From: Acinetobacter sp. WU_MDCI_Axc73
GTDB lineage: Bacteria; Pseudomonadota; Gammaproteobacteria; Pseudomonadales; Moraxellaceae
Direction of reading: 5' to 3'
DNA length: 64,000 nt
Assembly (NCBI RefSeq): GCF_025562455.1
Contig: NZ_JAHPRO010000008.1
Span: forward strand, 1 to 64,000
The position numbers and the translations under genes were made by a program. This document shows, piece by piece, positions 1-10,793 of this stretch (within the stretch, counting starts at the first letter, position 1; every line of letters begins with the position of its first letter). The notes under the pieces were generated by a model that was not told the DNA's origin, searched no databases, and saw only the letters and a list, made by a program, of their open reading frames with translations.

Positions 1-1
1 A

Positions 2-67
2 CGTTTTGCGATTCGTGAAGGTGGTCGTACTGTAGGTGCTGGTGTTGTTGCGAAAGTAACTGCATAA
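2..67 (+). CDS. tuf: Elongation factor Tu, C-terminal end (partial)
   Basis: The reading frame from base 2 to the TAA at 65-67 encodes RFAIREGGRTVGAGVVAKVT plus a final A, the very conserved C-terminus of EF-Tu. This is the GTPase that delivers aminoacyl-tRNA to the ribosome. Only 21 codons lie inside the window. A strong terminator follows at once, so this is the end of its transcription unit. Which of the usual two tuf copies this is cannot be told from the fragment. Confidence 0.95.
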   Translation, partial: RFAIREGGRTVGAGVVAKVTA

Positions 68-85
68 TCACTTTATAGTGAAAAG

Positions 86-109
86 ACGCTCCATTTGGGG
101 CGTTTTTTT
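86..109 (+). terminator. Rho-independent terminator after tuf
   Basis: Stem ACGCTCC / GGGGCGT around an ATTT loop, followed by a run of seven T. It lies 18 bases after the tuf stop codon. Confidence 0.9.
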
Positions 110-343
110 ATGCCAAAATTTAAATAATGCTTTAGTTACATGCTTTTGCGCTAGTGTTCTGCCGTTTAGCTTTTTAAGAATCGTTAGAAAAGATCATTCT
201 CCATATTTTTTATCATCATGACCTAAACTGATAATTCTGTGTCCTTAACTGCACTTAAGGCTTTTGATCAATACCGTATGATAACGACTAAGAAGACAAA
301 CAATAAATAGCAATGGCGTCAGCGTCATTGAGGAGTGATGAGC

Positions 344-1225
344 ATGAATGCTAAGGTGAATATTTCAAATCGTGCGGGTGCAAGCTTTCCAGTCCGTCGT
401 ATGAATTTTGATTTTGATCAGGTACCTGAATATTGGATGAATGGTTCGGCAGGATTGACTCATTTTATGACGGCATTGTCTGCTTTGTTTCCAGATGGTG
501 AAAAACTCTTTATCGATTCTGTCCGTGCAGTTCGTTATCACCCCGCGATTAAAGACAATGAAGCGCTACAAAAAGAGATTAGTGCTTTTATTGGACAAGA
601 AGCGATGCATACTCAAGAGCATGCGGGGTTTAATGCATCAGCACAAAAATATGGTCATGATGCCGCTAAATTAGAAAAACAGACGGGTTTCGTGATTCAA
701 ACAGGTCGTAAAGTTTTTGCCAAAGTCGTAAAACCTTTTGGCATGACACAGGAAATGGTAGATCTGACAGCAACGACGGCCCTTGAGCATTTTACTGCGA
801 CCATTGCTTCAGAATTGTTACGTAACCCGCATATTCAAGAACTTATGACAGATGAAACCATGAAATATATGTGGCTCTGGCATGCGATTGAAGAAAATGA
901 ACATAAAGCCGTGGCTTATGATGTTTATGAAGGTATTTTTGGTCGTGGTTTAAAAGCTTATACTTTGCGTAATACCGCATTACTGGTGGCAATGGGGCTG
1001 ATCTTTATTACTCAGTCTTCGTTTGTGCTTCGTCTTTTACGTGAAGACAATAAACTCAATTTAAAAGAATTAACGATGATTTATAAATATGCCTATAGTC
1101 CGTCTAAAGGGATTATTGCAGGTATGACAGGTGAAATGTTGGCTTATTTCAAATCTGGATTTCATCCAAATGACTTAGATACTGTTGAGTTGTTAAAAAA
1201 TTGGAAAGCCAAGCTGGGGTTATAA
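344..1225 (+). CDS. Predicted metal-dependent hydrolase (PF10118-type, ferritin-like helices)
   Basis: A 293-aa soluble protein that resembles the bacterial predicted metal-dependent hydrolase family (Metal_hydrol, PF10118). It has the helix-borne ligand motifs of that family: GQEAMHTQEH near residues 84-93, ALEHFTA near 146-152 and HAIEENEHK near 180-188. The spaced E and H residues suggest a di-metal helical bundle; the substrate is unknown. A GTG at 335 and an ATG at 338 are in the same frame, but the AGGAG at 331-335 sits 8 bases before the ATG at 344, so that start is preferred. The gene is monocistronic, with its own terminator downstream. Family assignment is fairly safe; function is not. 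Confidence 0.75.
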   Translation: MNAKVNISNRAGASFPVRRMNFDFDQVPEYWMNGSAGLTHFMTALSALFPDGEKLFIDSVRAVRYHPAIKDNEALQKEISAFIGQEAMHTQEHAGFNASAQKYGHDAAKLEKQTGFVIQTGRKVFAKVVKPFGMTQEMVDLTATTALEHFTATIASELLRNPHIQELMTDETMKYMWLWHAIEENEHKAVAYDVYEGIFGRGLKAYTLRNTALLVAMGLIFITQSSFVLRLLREDNKLNLKELTMIYKYAYSPSKGIIAGMTGEMLAYFKSGFHPNDLDTVELLKNWKAKLGL

Positions 1226-1240
1226 ATTAAATAATGATGC

Positions 1241-1270
1241 AAAGGGCAATGGATGAATTGCCCTTTTTTT
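1241..1270 (+). terminator. Rho-independent terminator
   Basis: Perfect 10-bp stem AAAGGGCAAT / ATTGCCCTTT with a 6-base loop, running into a T tract. It ends the hydrolase gene before rimI. Confidence 0.9.
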
Positions 1271-1324
1271 ATGGTGCAGTATTCTATAAGATCAGACATC
1301 TTTCCATTCGCTTAAATTGCTGAC

Positions 1325-1795
1325 ATGCAGAATATATTGATTCGTTCCATGCAAACCAACGATGTTCAGGCTGTTACACAAATTGAACAGCAGGTACAGA
1401 CGCATCCGTGGACAGCACAACAGTTTTTGGAATCGGTTAAATCGTATCAGAGCACTGTGATCGAACAGCAAAATCAGATTTTAGGCTTTTGTATTTTGCA
1501 GCCTGTGTTGGATGAAGCGAATTTATTATTAATGGCGATTCATCCTAAATTTCAGGGACAAGGCTTAGGTTATCAACTTTTAGAAAAGTCGATTGAATTA
1601 CTCAAAAACCATCCTGTGCAGATCTTTTTAGAAGTACGTGAAAGTAATTTAGGGGCAATCAAGCTATATGAAAAATCTGGTTTTCATCAGATTGATCTAA
1701 GACGCAATTATTATCCAAAACCTGATGGCACACGTGAGCATGCGGTTATTATGGTGAAAAGTTGTAGTGATGATTTTGCAGCTTTATTTAAATAA
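1325..1795 (+). CDS. rimI: Ribosomal-protein-alanine N-acetyltransferase RimI
   Basis: A 156-aa single-domain GNAT enzyme. RimI acetylates the N-terminal alanine of ribosomal protein S18 using acetyl-CoA. The sequence shows the acetyl-CoA-binding motif QGQGLGYQLLEKS in the middle and the typical RimI C-terminal half EVRESNLGAIKLYEKSGFHQ, followed by a RRNYYP stretch characteristic of RimI proteins. The length fits the family (about 150 aa). It stands alone between a terminator and the convergent bpt gene. Other GNAT functions cannot be fully excluded, but the RimI signature is strong. Confidence 0.85.
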   Translation: MQNILIRSMQTNDVQAVTQIEQQVQTHPWTAQQFLESVKSYQSTVIEQQNQILGFCILQPVLDEANLLLMAIHPKFQGQGLGYQLLEKSIELLKNHPVQIFLEVRESNLGAIKLYEKSGFHQIDLRRNYYPKPDGTREHAVIMVKSCSDDFAALFK

Positions 1796-1878
1796 TGTTT
1801 AGGTTTCTTTCATAAAGTAAAAATGACGTATGAAAGACATCCGTCTGAAATAAAACATGCTAACCAAATATAAATAAC

Positions 1879-2694
1879 TTATTCGACAATTAAACTGTTC
1901 CACTCTGAGGGAAGTGTCGTCATGAGTGAATTGCCTAAACGTTGTATTTCTTCTGCGCTAAGTGCCCGATTTAGTCTACGCCATTGACCATCAAGCAAAA
2001 GTTCAAGCGGAATATACTGAGATTTATAATTCATTTTTTGTGAATGGGGTACCCAGTAACCCAAATATAGATAATCCAGTCCTAAAGTCCTAACGTACTC
2101 CAGTTGTTTTAAGATGGCAAAAACACCTAAAGAGCGTCGGCTTTCATTAGGATCAAAAAAAGTATAAACCGCAGATAAACCATCATCCATTTTGTCGCTG
2201 GTTGAAACACAAATGAGTTGATCACCTTTCCATAGTTCAATAAAGAAACTTTCGGTACAGCTATGCACTAAAAATTTTTCAAATTGATCCAGACTGGGCG
2301 GGTACATATCTCCATCTGCATGCCGCTCGTTGATATAATGCTCATACAGCTCGTAATGTAATCGGCTTGCTTGGTAAGTTGGCGTAATCTGCATATGCAA
2401 ATCCTGATTGCGTTTCCATGCTTTTTTTTGCACGCTATTCATTTGAAAATCATGAGCAGGGACACGACAGGATAAACATTGGCGACATAAATGACATTCT
2501 GGACGATAAACAAAATCGCCACTGCGGCGAAACCCAACTCGTGAAAGTTCAGATAAGGTCACTACATCAATACGGTGAATTGGGTCTAAAAATACCATTC
2601 GTGCAGATTTATTTTCAAGATAACTACAGTCGTGCGGAGGTGTGATGTAATACTGCAAATCATTGAGCAGGGACTGGGGATGATAAGATTTCAT
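1879..2694 (-). CDS. bpt: Aspartate/glutamate leucyltransferase (Ate1/Bpt family)
   Basis: A 271-aa aminoacyl-tRNA-protein transferase of the Ate1/Bpt family. Bacterial Bpt moves leucine from Leu-tRNA onto proteins with N-terminal Asp or Glu, marking them for ClpS/ClpAP. The N-terminal cysteine motif is visible: C23 and C67-x2-C70-x2-C73-x2-C76. The C-terminal half has the GNAT-like core (YTFFDPNESRRSLGVFAIL, LGYW). It lies 19 bases downstream of aat on the same strand, so the two arms of the Leu N-degron pathway are very likely cotranscribed. Bacterial members are often annotated as arginyltransferase; the leucyl specificity is inferred from characterised bacterial homologues. Confidence 0.9.
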   Translation of the reverse strand: MKSYHPQSLLNDLQYYITPPHDCSYLENKSARMVFLDPIHRIDVVTLSELSRVGFRRSGDFVYRPECHLCRQCLSCRVPAHDFQMNSVQKKAWKRNQDLHMQITPTYQASRLHYELYEHYINERHADGDMYPPSLDQFEKFLVHSCTESFFIELWKGDQLICVSTSDKMDDGLSAVYTFFDPNESRRSLGVFAILKQLEYVRTLGLDYLYLGYWVPHSQKMNYKSQYIPLELLLDGQWRRLNRALSAEEIQRLGNSLMTTLPSEWNSLIVE

Positions 2695-2713
2695 ATTATT
2701 GGTCCCTCGTTTA

Positions 2714-3442
2714 TTATCGTTTAATTAACTTTGCATTTTCGGCAACCGTTTTACTTGAAAATACACGCTCTTGATAATTTTTCCAATCGATAGGGGGGCG
2801 AATAATTACATCTTGTAACGATTTTAAATATTCTTGCCGAGAAAGTGTACAGGCACCCAAGCTAAGTAAGTGATCATTGACTAACTGGCAATCAATCCAT
2901 GCCAATTGATTTTCCTGTCCGAGGAGCATCAAAGCGTAAAATGCCATTTTTGAAGCATCGGTGCGTAAGCTAAACATGGATTCACCAAAACAGCCCCGAC
3001 CAATACTCACACCATATAAGCCGCCAATGAGTTCCTGATCATCCCAAACTTCAATACTGTAACCATAACCCTCGCGAAATAGCTCAACATAGCCTTGTAC
3101 AATGTCTTCAGATATCCAGGTTTCACTGGTGTAATTACGCGGCAACGCGCATGAACGTATGACCCGTTCAAATGCTTGATTGACAGTAATCTGATAATCC
3201 ATCTTTTTCATATTGCGTAATAAGGTTTTGCTGGGTTTGTATTGATGAGGATAGATCACACAGCGTGGCTCTGGACACCACCAACAAATGGGATCGCCTT
3301 CGTTAAACCAAGGGAATAAACCATGCGTATAAGCTTCATACAACGTGGAAGGCTCCAGATCTGCACCAATACAAATCAGCCCCTGACCTTCGGGATCAGA
3401 CTCAATGGGATCTGGGAAAAGATACATGGAGGGAAGCAACAT
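2714..3442 (-). CDS. aat: Leucyl/phenylalanyl-tRNA-protein transferase
   Basis: A 242-aa Aat protein that transfers Leu or Phe from tRNA to N-terminal Lys or Arg, creating N-degrons read by ClpS. Family hallmarks are visible: LFPDP near the N-terminus, the GLFPWF and [12 protein letters not shown] blocks, and the core [19 protein letters not shown]. Two ATGs are possible (3442 and 3427, the latter giving MYLFPDP); neither has a good Shine-Dalgarno, so the exact start is uncertain. It is followed by bpt after 19 bases. A terminator lies between it and the upstream methyltransferase gene, so aat-bpt probably has its own promoter. Confidence 0.92.
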   Translation of the reverse strand: MLLPSMYLFPDPIESDPEGQGLICIGADLEPSTLYEAYTHGLFPWFNEGDPICWWCPEPRCVIYPHQYKPSKTLLRNMKKMDYQITVNQAFERVIRSCALPRNYTSETWISEDIVQGYVELFREGYGYSIEVWDDQELIGGLYGVSIGRGCFGESMFSLRTDASKMAFYALMLLGQENQLAWIDCQLVNDHLLSLGACTLSRQEYLKSLQDVIIRPPIDWKNYQERVFSSKTVAENAKLIKR

Positions 3443-3456
3443 GATGGGAGAAATAT

Positions 3457-3487
3457 AAAAAAAGATCGGCCTTATTTTAGCCGATCT
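3457..3487 (-). terminator. Rho-independent terminator (minus strand) after the methyltransferase
   Basis: Perfect 8-bp stem AGATCGGC / GCCGATCT with a 9-base loop (3463-3487). On the minus strand it is followed by a T7 tract (A run at 3457-3463 on the plus strand). It lies between the stop of the methyltransferase and the aat start. Confidence 0.85.
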
Positions 3488-3507
3488 ACACAGATAAAAC
3501 AGACCAT

Positions 3508-5064
3508 TTACGCAAATAGCCTGAGTTGTCGGGCAATCGTTAATTTATCTGCGGCTAGAAACTCCGCTGCCTTCTTCTCAATCATCGCTAAACTTTGTGC
3601 TTGATCCGTAATGGTATTTTTATCCGCATCCAAGACATACCAGTTTAATTGATTGAGAACCCGTTGCACGTACTGCGCAAATTCAGGCGCACTGGTTAAT
3701 CCATCGATAAAATGAGCGCGATAAAATAACTGATGAAAATGCTCAGTTGGGATGCCAATCCCCGTCAATGGACTAATAAGAGCCTGATAATTTTGATGGA
3801 AACTGGCTTGTTGAATTAAATAGTGATTGAGCTGCTGGCACTGTACTGTAACTTTTTTACTGGGTGTTATGCTTTGGCAAGGTTGAGCAAAACCTAAATG
3901 AGAGAGAATGACCAGCGCATTTAAAATCTGACCGTAATTGAGTTGAGGTAAAGCCTGTTCAAGTTCAAAAATGGTTTGCGGTTGATATTCATGGTTTAGA
4001 AAATGCTGACCTATAGGTTGATAGATTTCTTCTATCAGATTAAATGTACCCAGATAACCTGTAATGTCATGGGGTAGAAATTCAGGTGAGCTGAGTAAAA
4101 TAAAAGCAGTCTTTCTTAAACGCTCTTGAGTTTGTAAAGCGGTAAGTGAATTTTTACCTCGGATAAACAAATCACGACGAAACTGTGTACTGGCAAAATA
4201 GTCACGGCATTGTTCTTTAAAAATAGGATGCTCAATCGCATTTAAAAAATCCTGATGCTCCTGAGAAAAATTAATATTATCCAGATGCGTATTTAAGTCA
4301 CTGGAACCAGCATAAGTAAGTTTAATTTCTTCTAGCAAGCGTACGACTTGTTGAAATGAAAAACACTGCCAATCCTGATTTAAGTATTCATGGATGAGAT
4401 AATTGGGATTTTGTTTTTTTAGTTCACTAACCTTGGAGAGGGCATGCGGATGGCGTTTCACAAATAATGGATTTTGAGCGAGCAAAGATTCACTAAAATC
4501 CAGAGCATCTTTAACTTTTTGGGTCGGGTTAGTACTTTTGCTGTTAAATTTAAAATGGCTGTGGAATAACTCACGGATTGGCATATTGGCGGCCCAACCT
4601 GTGACGCAGTTATAACTGATATACACAATACCACTCGGTTTTAAATGTTTTCTTATAAACTTTAAAATAATGAGTTGATTTTCATAGCTAATCCAGCTCC
4701 AGATTCCATGTAGGCTAATGGAGTCAAACATAGGCAAATCAGATTTGTTGAGCAGTTCTTCAAAACTATCATCATAAAAATAATGTTCGGTCTGGCTATG
4801 TTCAGCAACTTGATTGGCGTGTGCTGCATGTGCTGGATTGAAATCTGTTCCCCAAAAAGTTCCTTCGTTGGACGCTGCATGAATATTAATACTTACACCT
4901 TGTCCAAAACCCAGTTCACAATGCTGATGTGTTTCACTAGAGCTTGGACAATCAACCCCATTGAGCAATAAACAAAAACGTTGATAGTTAGGACTTAAGT
5001 CTCGATAATAACCATAGGTATAATTTACTTCTGTTTGATAACCGTTGGTCCAAGTTATAGTCAT
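3508..5064 (-). CDS. Class I SAM-dependent methyltransferase with methyltransferase regulatory domain
   Basis: A 518-aa cytoplasmic protein. The N-terminal third is a Rossmann methyltransferase: SAM-binding motif I is [16 protein letters not shown] near residues 49-64, followed by the [10 protein letters not shown] acidic motif and a [12 protein letters not shown] stretch. The rest (about residues 230-518) resembles the methyltransferase regulatory domain (PF10119) that accompanies this enzyme class. The substrate is unknown. It lies 150 bases downstream of trxB, but a terminator separates the two; its own terminator follows the stop. Domain assignment is from recognisable motifs; the role is not known. 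Confidence 0.75.
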   Translation of the reverse strand: MTITWTNGYQTEVNYTYGYYRDLSPNYQRFCLLLNGVDCPSSSETHQHCELGFGQGVSINIHAASNEGTFWGTDFNPAHAAHANQVAEHSQTEHYFYDDSFEELLNKSDLPMFDSISLHGIWSWISYENQLIILKFIRKHLKPSGIVYISYNCVTGWAANMPIRELFHSHFKFNSKSTNPTQKVKDALDFSESLLAQNPLFVKRHPHALSKVSELKKQNPNYLIHEYLNQDWQCFSFQQVVRLLEEIKLTYAGSSDLNTHLDNINFSQEHQDFLNAIEHPIFKEQCRDYFASTQFRRDLFIRGKNSLTALQTQERLRKTAFILLSSPEFLPHDITGYLGTFNLIEEIYQPIGQHFLNHEYQPQTIFELEQALPQLNYGQILNALVILSHLGFAQPCQSITPSKKVTVQCQQLNHYLIQQASFHQNYQALISPLTGIGIPTEHFHQLFYRAHFIDGLTSAPEFAQYVQRVLNQLNWYVLDADKNTITDQAQSLAMIEKKAAEFLAADKLTIARQLRLFA

Positions 5065-5147
5065 AAAGCTTCCTATTTAATGCGGTAGTCTAATTAAAAT
5101 ATTCTTATAAAAAATAGTTAGATAATAGTTATAGCGTGTCCTTAAAT

Positions 5148-5176
5148 AAAAAAACCACCTTTATTGGTGGTTTTTT
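5148..5176 (-). terminator. Terminator downstream of trxB
   Basis: Stem AAACCACC / GGTGGTTT with loop TTTATT, flanked by A and T runs on both sides, so it could work in either direction. By position it ends trxB on the minus strand. Confidence 0.85.
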
Positions 5177-5214
5177 GTAGCGGACCTAGTTTTTGCAGGG
5201 TCTAAATCTCCGAC

Positions 5215-6162
<948 letters not shown>

Positions 6163-6483
6163 TTAAGCTTCCTTATTTATACTAAAATTGAGAAAATTAT
6201 ACGTGAAAGTCGATCATAAAGGGGCTGATTTGATGTCGATAATATTGATCATCTAAATCGAATTGAGCTATATAGATAAAAGTCTCAATTGTAGACAATT
6301 TAAAAAAATCCTTTAATGTTGTGTCATCAGGTGAATTCGCCCTGACAACAAGATTAACAACAAGCGTAAACAATGATGCATCTTTTTTGTAAGAACAGGT
6401 GCATAATATAACCTTTATTCGCAGCGGCTTTTTGACGCTACGACATAACAAGATCAATCTATAACTGGGTTACAGGACAGTAT
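6163..6483. other. Intergenic spacer between divergent trxB and ftsK
   Basis: 321 bases that must hold promoters for both genes. An imperfect inverted repeat spans about 6320-6355 (GTCATCAGG ... CCTGAC). A minus-strand frame of 86 codons here has no Shine-Dalgarno or recognisable similarity and was not accepted. No RNA gene was recognised. Confidence 0.5.
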
Positions 6484-9400
6484 ATGACTGCGGTGTCAAG
6501 TGTTTATGCACAGCGCTTATTAATCACATTATTTCTGGTTTCTTTTGGGATCTATATGTTTCTGGCAACAGTGACTTATACACCGTTTGATCCCGGCTGG
6601 ATGCATATTTCAAGTGACACCCAACAAGTGTCTAACGCAAGTGGTGTAGCAGGGGCGTGGATTGCCGATTTGCTCTTTGGCTTTTTAGGCTGGGCAAGTT
6701 TACTGATTCCACTGTTTTTGTTTATTGAAGCGATACAGGTTTGGTGGCCGCGCAGTTTTTTAAATCGTCCATTTCGTTATGCCGCACAGTTTTTTATTAT
6801 TTTGGCGACATCTACCTTATTGTATTTACACTGGAATCTGCCTGCCGATACACTGGACAATGCTTCAGGGGGAATTATTGGTTATGAGATCGGAGAAAGC
6901 CTGAGCCATTTATTAACCATCTATGGCGCAACTTTATTCTTATTGGTGTTCTGGGTGGTTTTAATCACATTTGCCTTTGGGATTCAGTGGAATAAAACGT
7001 GGGTGACATTAAAAGCGACACCTGCTTATTTACAGGATTTATTCTATAAAAATGTATCTCCTCATGAGTCTGATTTTGATCTGACAGATCCGCCTAAAAA
7101 GACAATTGCTTCGCCTGCAACCACGAGCGTATCAAGTTCAAAGGCTGAAACCTCTGTCACTGGTTCTGACTCTGATATCCAGCCACAATTACATTCTTCT
7201 CCAATCATCAAAGCAAATGGTTATGTGAGTGATGCCACCGCAGAGCGTTTATTTGATGATGTTTTAGCCAAAGAACAGGCTGCAAACCAACAAATTTTAG
7301 ATGATGAAGATCCTGAGGAATTTGAAATAACCATTCAAAAGGCGCATCAATTGCAAAAAGATAGCCAACGTTTGGTGCCGACAGGAGAGGTGTGGCGTGC
7401 CTTGCAGTCTGATGATCTGAATCATAAACATGAAATTGATGCTTTACTTCGTGCGGCTGATGATGCGCAAGAATCATCGCGTTCACCGTATGATCATTTA
7501 CAGCAAGTCGCTCAAAATGATCCTGAAATGACAGATTATTCTGTTCAAGCTCAAAAAAAATCATCTCTGGATTGGAATGACGATGAAATTTTTGATGAGC
7601 TATTGGCGGCTGTACCCAATAATAAAGCAGCCGATATTCATACCCCATTTGTCGAAAATACTTCAGCGCATGTACATGTTGAACATGATGCAAATGGATT
7701 GATTGAACAGGTGGAGCAAACTATTCAGCAGTCATCGGTTGTCCCACCAACACCTAAAAATATGAACTATGCTGAAGAACTGGATGATCTGACTGATTTA
7801 CTGGTTGATGATGAAGAACCCAAAGCCCAAGCGATGGGTCAAACGACAACGACAAGTAGTTATGCGCAATCCACACCATTTGTTAAAGCTTCGATCCAGA
7901 CCGATTTAAATCATAAATTATCTAAAGAAGAATTTATTGAGGCGTGGCAGGAAACGGCAGGTAAACCTGATGATGAGCTAGATGAGTTTGACCTTGATGC
8001 ACCATTAACAGATCTTTCAGGTCGACCAATGTCACGTGCTATGCAAGTTGCGCAAAAACGCCGTGATTTATCGACCTTACCGGGTTTTGAGTTACTGGAT
8101 AAAGTTGATCCAAATAAAAAAGTAAACTTTACCGCAGAGCAATTGGAGCGTCTGTCGGAATTACTGGAAATTAAGCTTCAGGAATTTAATGTCAAAGCCA
8201 AAGTGATTGAAGCTCAGCCTGGGCCTGTGGTAACCCGTTTTGAGCTAGATTTGGCACCAGGTGTTAAAGCTTCGAAAGTCACCAATATCTCACGAGATTT
8301 AGCTCGTTCTATGTCAATGGCATCGGTTCGTGTGGTTGAGGTGATTCCGGGGAAACCTTATATTGGCATTGAAGTACCGAACAGTACTCGTGAAATGGTA
8401 CGTTTGATTGAATTGCTTGAAACGCCTTCTTTTAAAGATCCTGCGGGTTTACTCTCTATGGCAATGGGGAAAGACATTTCAGGTAATCCAGTCATTACTG
8501 ATTTGGGTAAAGCGCCACATATGTTAGTGGCAGGTACAACAGGTTCAGGTAAATCTGTGGCAGTTAACTCGATGATTTTATCGATGCTACTTAAATACAC
8601 GCCAGATCAATTGCGTTTGATTTTGATTGATCCTAAACAGCTTGAACTTGCCAATTATAACGATATTCCGCATTTGCTGACTCCTGTTGTGACTGATATG
8701 AAAGATGCTGTCAGTGCTTTAAACTGGTGTGTCAATGAAATGGAACGTCGTTATAAACTGATGTCCTTTTTAAAGATTCGTAAACTAGCGGATTATAATC
8801 GCAAAGTCGAAGAAGCCTTGGCCAATGGTGAAGATTTGATTGACCCGACATGGAAGCCAAGTGATTCGGCAACACAGGAGCGCGCACCACGTTTGCAACC
8901 TTTACCTTCCATCGTTATTGTGGCGGATGAGTTTGCTGACATGATCATGCAAGTCGGTAAAAAAGCCGAAGAAATGATTACTCGGTTGGCACAAAAGTCA
9001 CGTGCTGCGGGTATCCATTTACTCCTTGCGACACAGCGTCCTTCTGTCGATGTAATTACTGGTTTGATTAAAGCGAATATTCCGACACGTGTGGCCTTAC
9101 GTGTAAACTCTAAAATTGATTCACGTACTATTTTGGATGCAGGTGGTGCAGAAGACTTATTGGGTCATGGCGATATGCTATTTCTTGGGCCGGGTAAAAT
9201 TGAGCCTGAGCGAGTACATGGCGCGTTTATCAGTGATGATGAGGTCAATCGAATCTGTGATGCATGGCGTGAGCGCGGTGATCCAGACTATGTCGATGAA
9301 ATCCTAACTCCTTATGATGAAGAACCTACTTCACGTGGTTTTGAAGATAGTGGAGAAGGTGGTTCAGACCGTGACATGCTGTATGACCAATGTGTTGCCT

Positions 9401-9552
9401 TTGTTTTAGAAACCCGTAAAGCGTCCACGTCTTCCTTGCAGCGCAAATTTAGTTTGGGCTATAACCGTGCAGCAAGAATCATTGATCAGATGGAAGAAAA
9501 TGGGATTGTGAGCGCGATGGGTGCAAACGGTAAACGTGAAATTTTAGTTTAG
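6484..9552 (+). CDS. ftsK: DNA translocase FtsK
   Basis: A 1022-aa divisome protein that pumps chromosome dimers toward the dif site and activates XerCD. The N-terminus has four predicted membrane helices (about residues 12-32, 60-88, 99-117, 140-170). An acidic, low-complexity linker follows to about residue 480. The motor domain then has Walker A AGTTGSGKS (near 682-690) and Walker B IVIVADEFAD (near 810). The C-terminal gamma winged helix (about 955-1022) has TSSLQRKFSLGYNRAARIID, which reads KOPS sites. The linker is shorter than in E. coli FtsK (about 1330 aa). A terminator follows the stop. Confidence 0.96.
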   Translation: MTAVSSVYAQRLLITLFLVSFGIYMFLATVTYTPFDPGWMHISSDTQQVSNASGVAGAWIADLLFGFLGWASLLIPLFLFIEAIQVWWPRSFLNRPFRYAAQFFIILATSTLLYLHWNLPADTLDNASGGIIGYEIGESLSHLLTIYGATLFLLVFWVVLITFAFGIQWNKTWVTLKATPAYLQDLFYKNVSPHESDFDLTDPPKKTIASPATTSVSSSKAETSVTGSDSDIQPQLHSSPIIKANGYVSDATAERLFDDVLAKEQAANQQILDDEDPEEFEITIQKAHQLQKDSQRLVPTGEVWRALQSDDLNHKHEIDALLRAADDAQESSRSPYDHLQQVAQNDPEMTDYSVQAQKKSSLDWNDDEIFDELLAAVPNNKAADIHTPFVENTSAHVHVEHDANGLIEQVEQTIQQSSVVPPTPKNMNYAEELDDLTDLLVDDEEPKAQAMGQTTTTSSYAQSTPFVKASIQTDLNHKLSKEEFIEAWQETAGKPDDELDEFDLDAPLTDLSGRPMSRAMQVAQKRRDLSTLPGFELLDKVDPNKKVNFTAEQLERLSELLEIKLQEFNVKAKVIEAQPGPVVTRFELDLAPGVKASKVTNISRDLARSMSMASVRVVEVIPGKPYIGIEVPNSTREMVRLIELLETPSFKDPAGLLSMAMGKDISGNPVITDLGKAPHMLVAGTTGSGKSVAVNSMILSMLLKYTPDQLRLILIDPKQLELANYNDIPHLLTPVVTDMKDAVSALNWCVNEMERRYKLMSFLKIRKLADYNRKVEEALANGEDLIDPTWKPSDSATQERAPRLQPLPSIVIVADEFADMIMQVGKKAEEMITRLAQKSRAAGIHLLLATQRPSVDVITGLIKANIPTRVALRVNSKIDSRTILDAGGAEDLLGHGDMLFLGPGKIEPERVHGAFISDDEVNRICDAWRERGDPDYVDEILTPYDEEPTSRGFEDSGEGGSDRDMLYDQCVAFVLETRKASTSSLQRKFSLGYNRAARIIDQMEENGIVSAMGANGKREILV

Positions 9553-9561
9553 TACTTGTTT

Positions 9562-9595
9562 AAAAACACCATCGTTTTTACGGTGGTGTTTTTTT
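9562..9595 (+). terminator. Terminator between convergent ftsK and ppk2
   Basis: Arms AAAAACACCATCG and CGGTGGTGTTTTT pair over 13 bases with one G-T wobble. A and T runs on both sides make it likely to serve both genes. Confidence 0.88.
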
Positions 9596-9629
9596 GATCA
9601 AAATTTAGAGAATTAATTTGATGTTATGA

Positions 9630-10565
9630 TCAGTCAGATTCTGTATCCATCAATTGTTTAAATTGTGGATTTGGAATAAGAACTATTTTGTCATCCACAC
9701 GATTCGTGACTTTAAGATCCTTATTCGGATAATCCAATTGAGATAAAAAATAGCGAATACAGTTTAAACGTGCGCGTTTTTTATCATCAGATTTAATAAT
9801 CGTCCATGGTGCATCGCCTGTATGTGTGTGAAAAAACATTTGATTCTTAGCTTCAGTATAATCATCCCAGCGATCCAGAGATTGAATATCAATAGGTGAA
9901 AGTTTCCAATGCTTTAAAGGATCATCACGGCGCGAGATAAAACGACGTAATTGTTCTTCACGACTGACTGAAAACCAAAATTTAAATAAATGAATGCCGC
10001 TATTGACTAACATGCGTTCAAGCTCAGGTGTTTGGCGCATAAATTGCAAATATTCTTGTGGCTCGCAAAAACCCATGACTCGTTCCACACCAGCGCGGTT
10101 GTACCACGACCGATCAAAAAATACCATTTCACCTTTAGTGGGTAAACGTTCAATATAGCGCTGGAAATACCATTGACCACTTTCCTGAGGACTTGGTTTT
10201 TCAAGAGCGACTACACGCGCGCCACGTGGATTTAAATGCTCCATAAAACGTTTAATGGTGCCCCCTTTACCTGCTGCATCGCGTCCTTCAAATAAACACA
10301 CAATACGTTGTCCCGTATCTTTCACCCAAGATTGAACTTTGAGTAATTCAATTTGAAGGAGTTTCTTTTCGGCCTCATAGGTCTTACGTGACATACGTGT
10401 GCGATAAGGATAATTTTCAGGTAAAGCGGCGGAGCTAGATTCTTCTGCTGTCACCAATCCTTTATATTCAAGCACTGATTTTTTAAAGACAGGCAAGTTC
10501 TTAAGCTGCTCTTGATCAATCACTTCAATATCTTCGTTAGGATTAGGTTGGTGATCTTTATTCAT
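9630..10565 (-). CDS. ppk2: Polyphosphate kinase 2
   Basis: A 311-aa PPK2-family enzyme that transfers phosphate between polyphosphate and nucleotides; this family usually favours NDP or NMP phosphorylation. Key motifs: Walker A EGRDAAGKGG (G94-K100 region), the lid-side sequence RVVALEKPSPQESGQWYFQR, and the Walker B-linked DRSWYNRAGVERVMGF (D151 onward). It has one catalytic domain, as in class I PPK2 proteins. The start ATG at 10565 is divergent from the LysE-type exporter, 228 bases away. Whether it makes GTP or ATP cannot be told from these motifs. Confidence 0.9.
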   Translation of the reverse strand: MNKDHQPNPNEDIEVIDQEQLKNLPVFKKSVLEYKGLVTAEESSSAALPENYPYRTRMSRKTYEAEKKLLQIELLKVQSWVKDTGQRIVCLFEGRDAAGKGGTIKRFMEHLNPRGARVVALEKPSPQESGQWYFQRYIERLPTKGEMVFFDRSWYNRAGVERVMGFCEPQEYLQFMRQTPELERMLVNSGIHLFKFWFSVSREEQLRRFISRRDDPLKHWKLSPIDIQSLDRWDDYTEAKNQMFFHTHTGDAPWTIIKSDDKKRARLNCIRYFLSQLDYPNKDLKVTNRVDDKIVLIPNPQFKQLMDTESD

Positions 10566-10793
10566 TTTTTTCTCGCTATAATCATGGACTGAAACTGAAA
10601 AATATTAACGCTAAGATCAATGATCTGACTTTTCATCAGACATCGTTGATTAATCTCATTTAACAATACCATTGAGCCAATCAAAAAATAATAAACTTTT
10701 ATTCGCTGTTCAGACATAAAAATGGCTGGGGAATTATGCAAAAAAATGTTAAATTTAAACTCTAGATGTGCTTTATCTTTATATGGGGGATAA

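Noticed and set aside
6197..6457. Minus-strand 86-codon frame between trxB and ftsK
   Set aside because: No Shine-Dalgarno, no recognisable similarity, AT-rich promoter-like sequence.
7208..7693. Minus-strand 161-codon frame inside ftsK
   Set aside because: Antisense to the low-complexity acidic linker of FtsK; His-rich composition is simply the complement of Asp/Glu codons.
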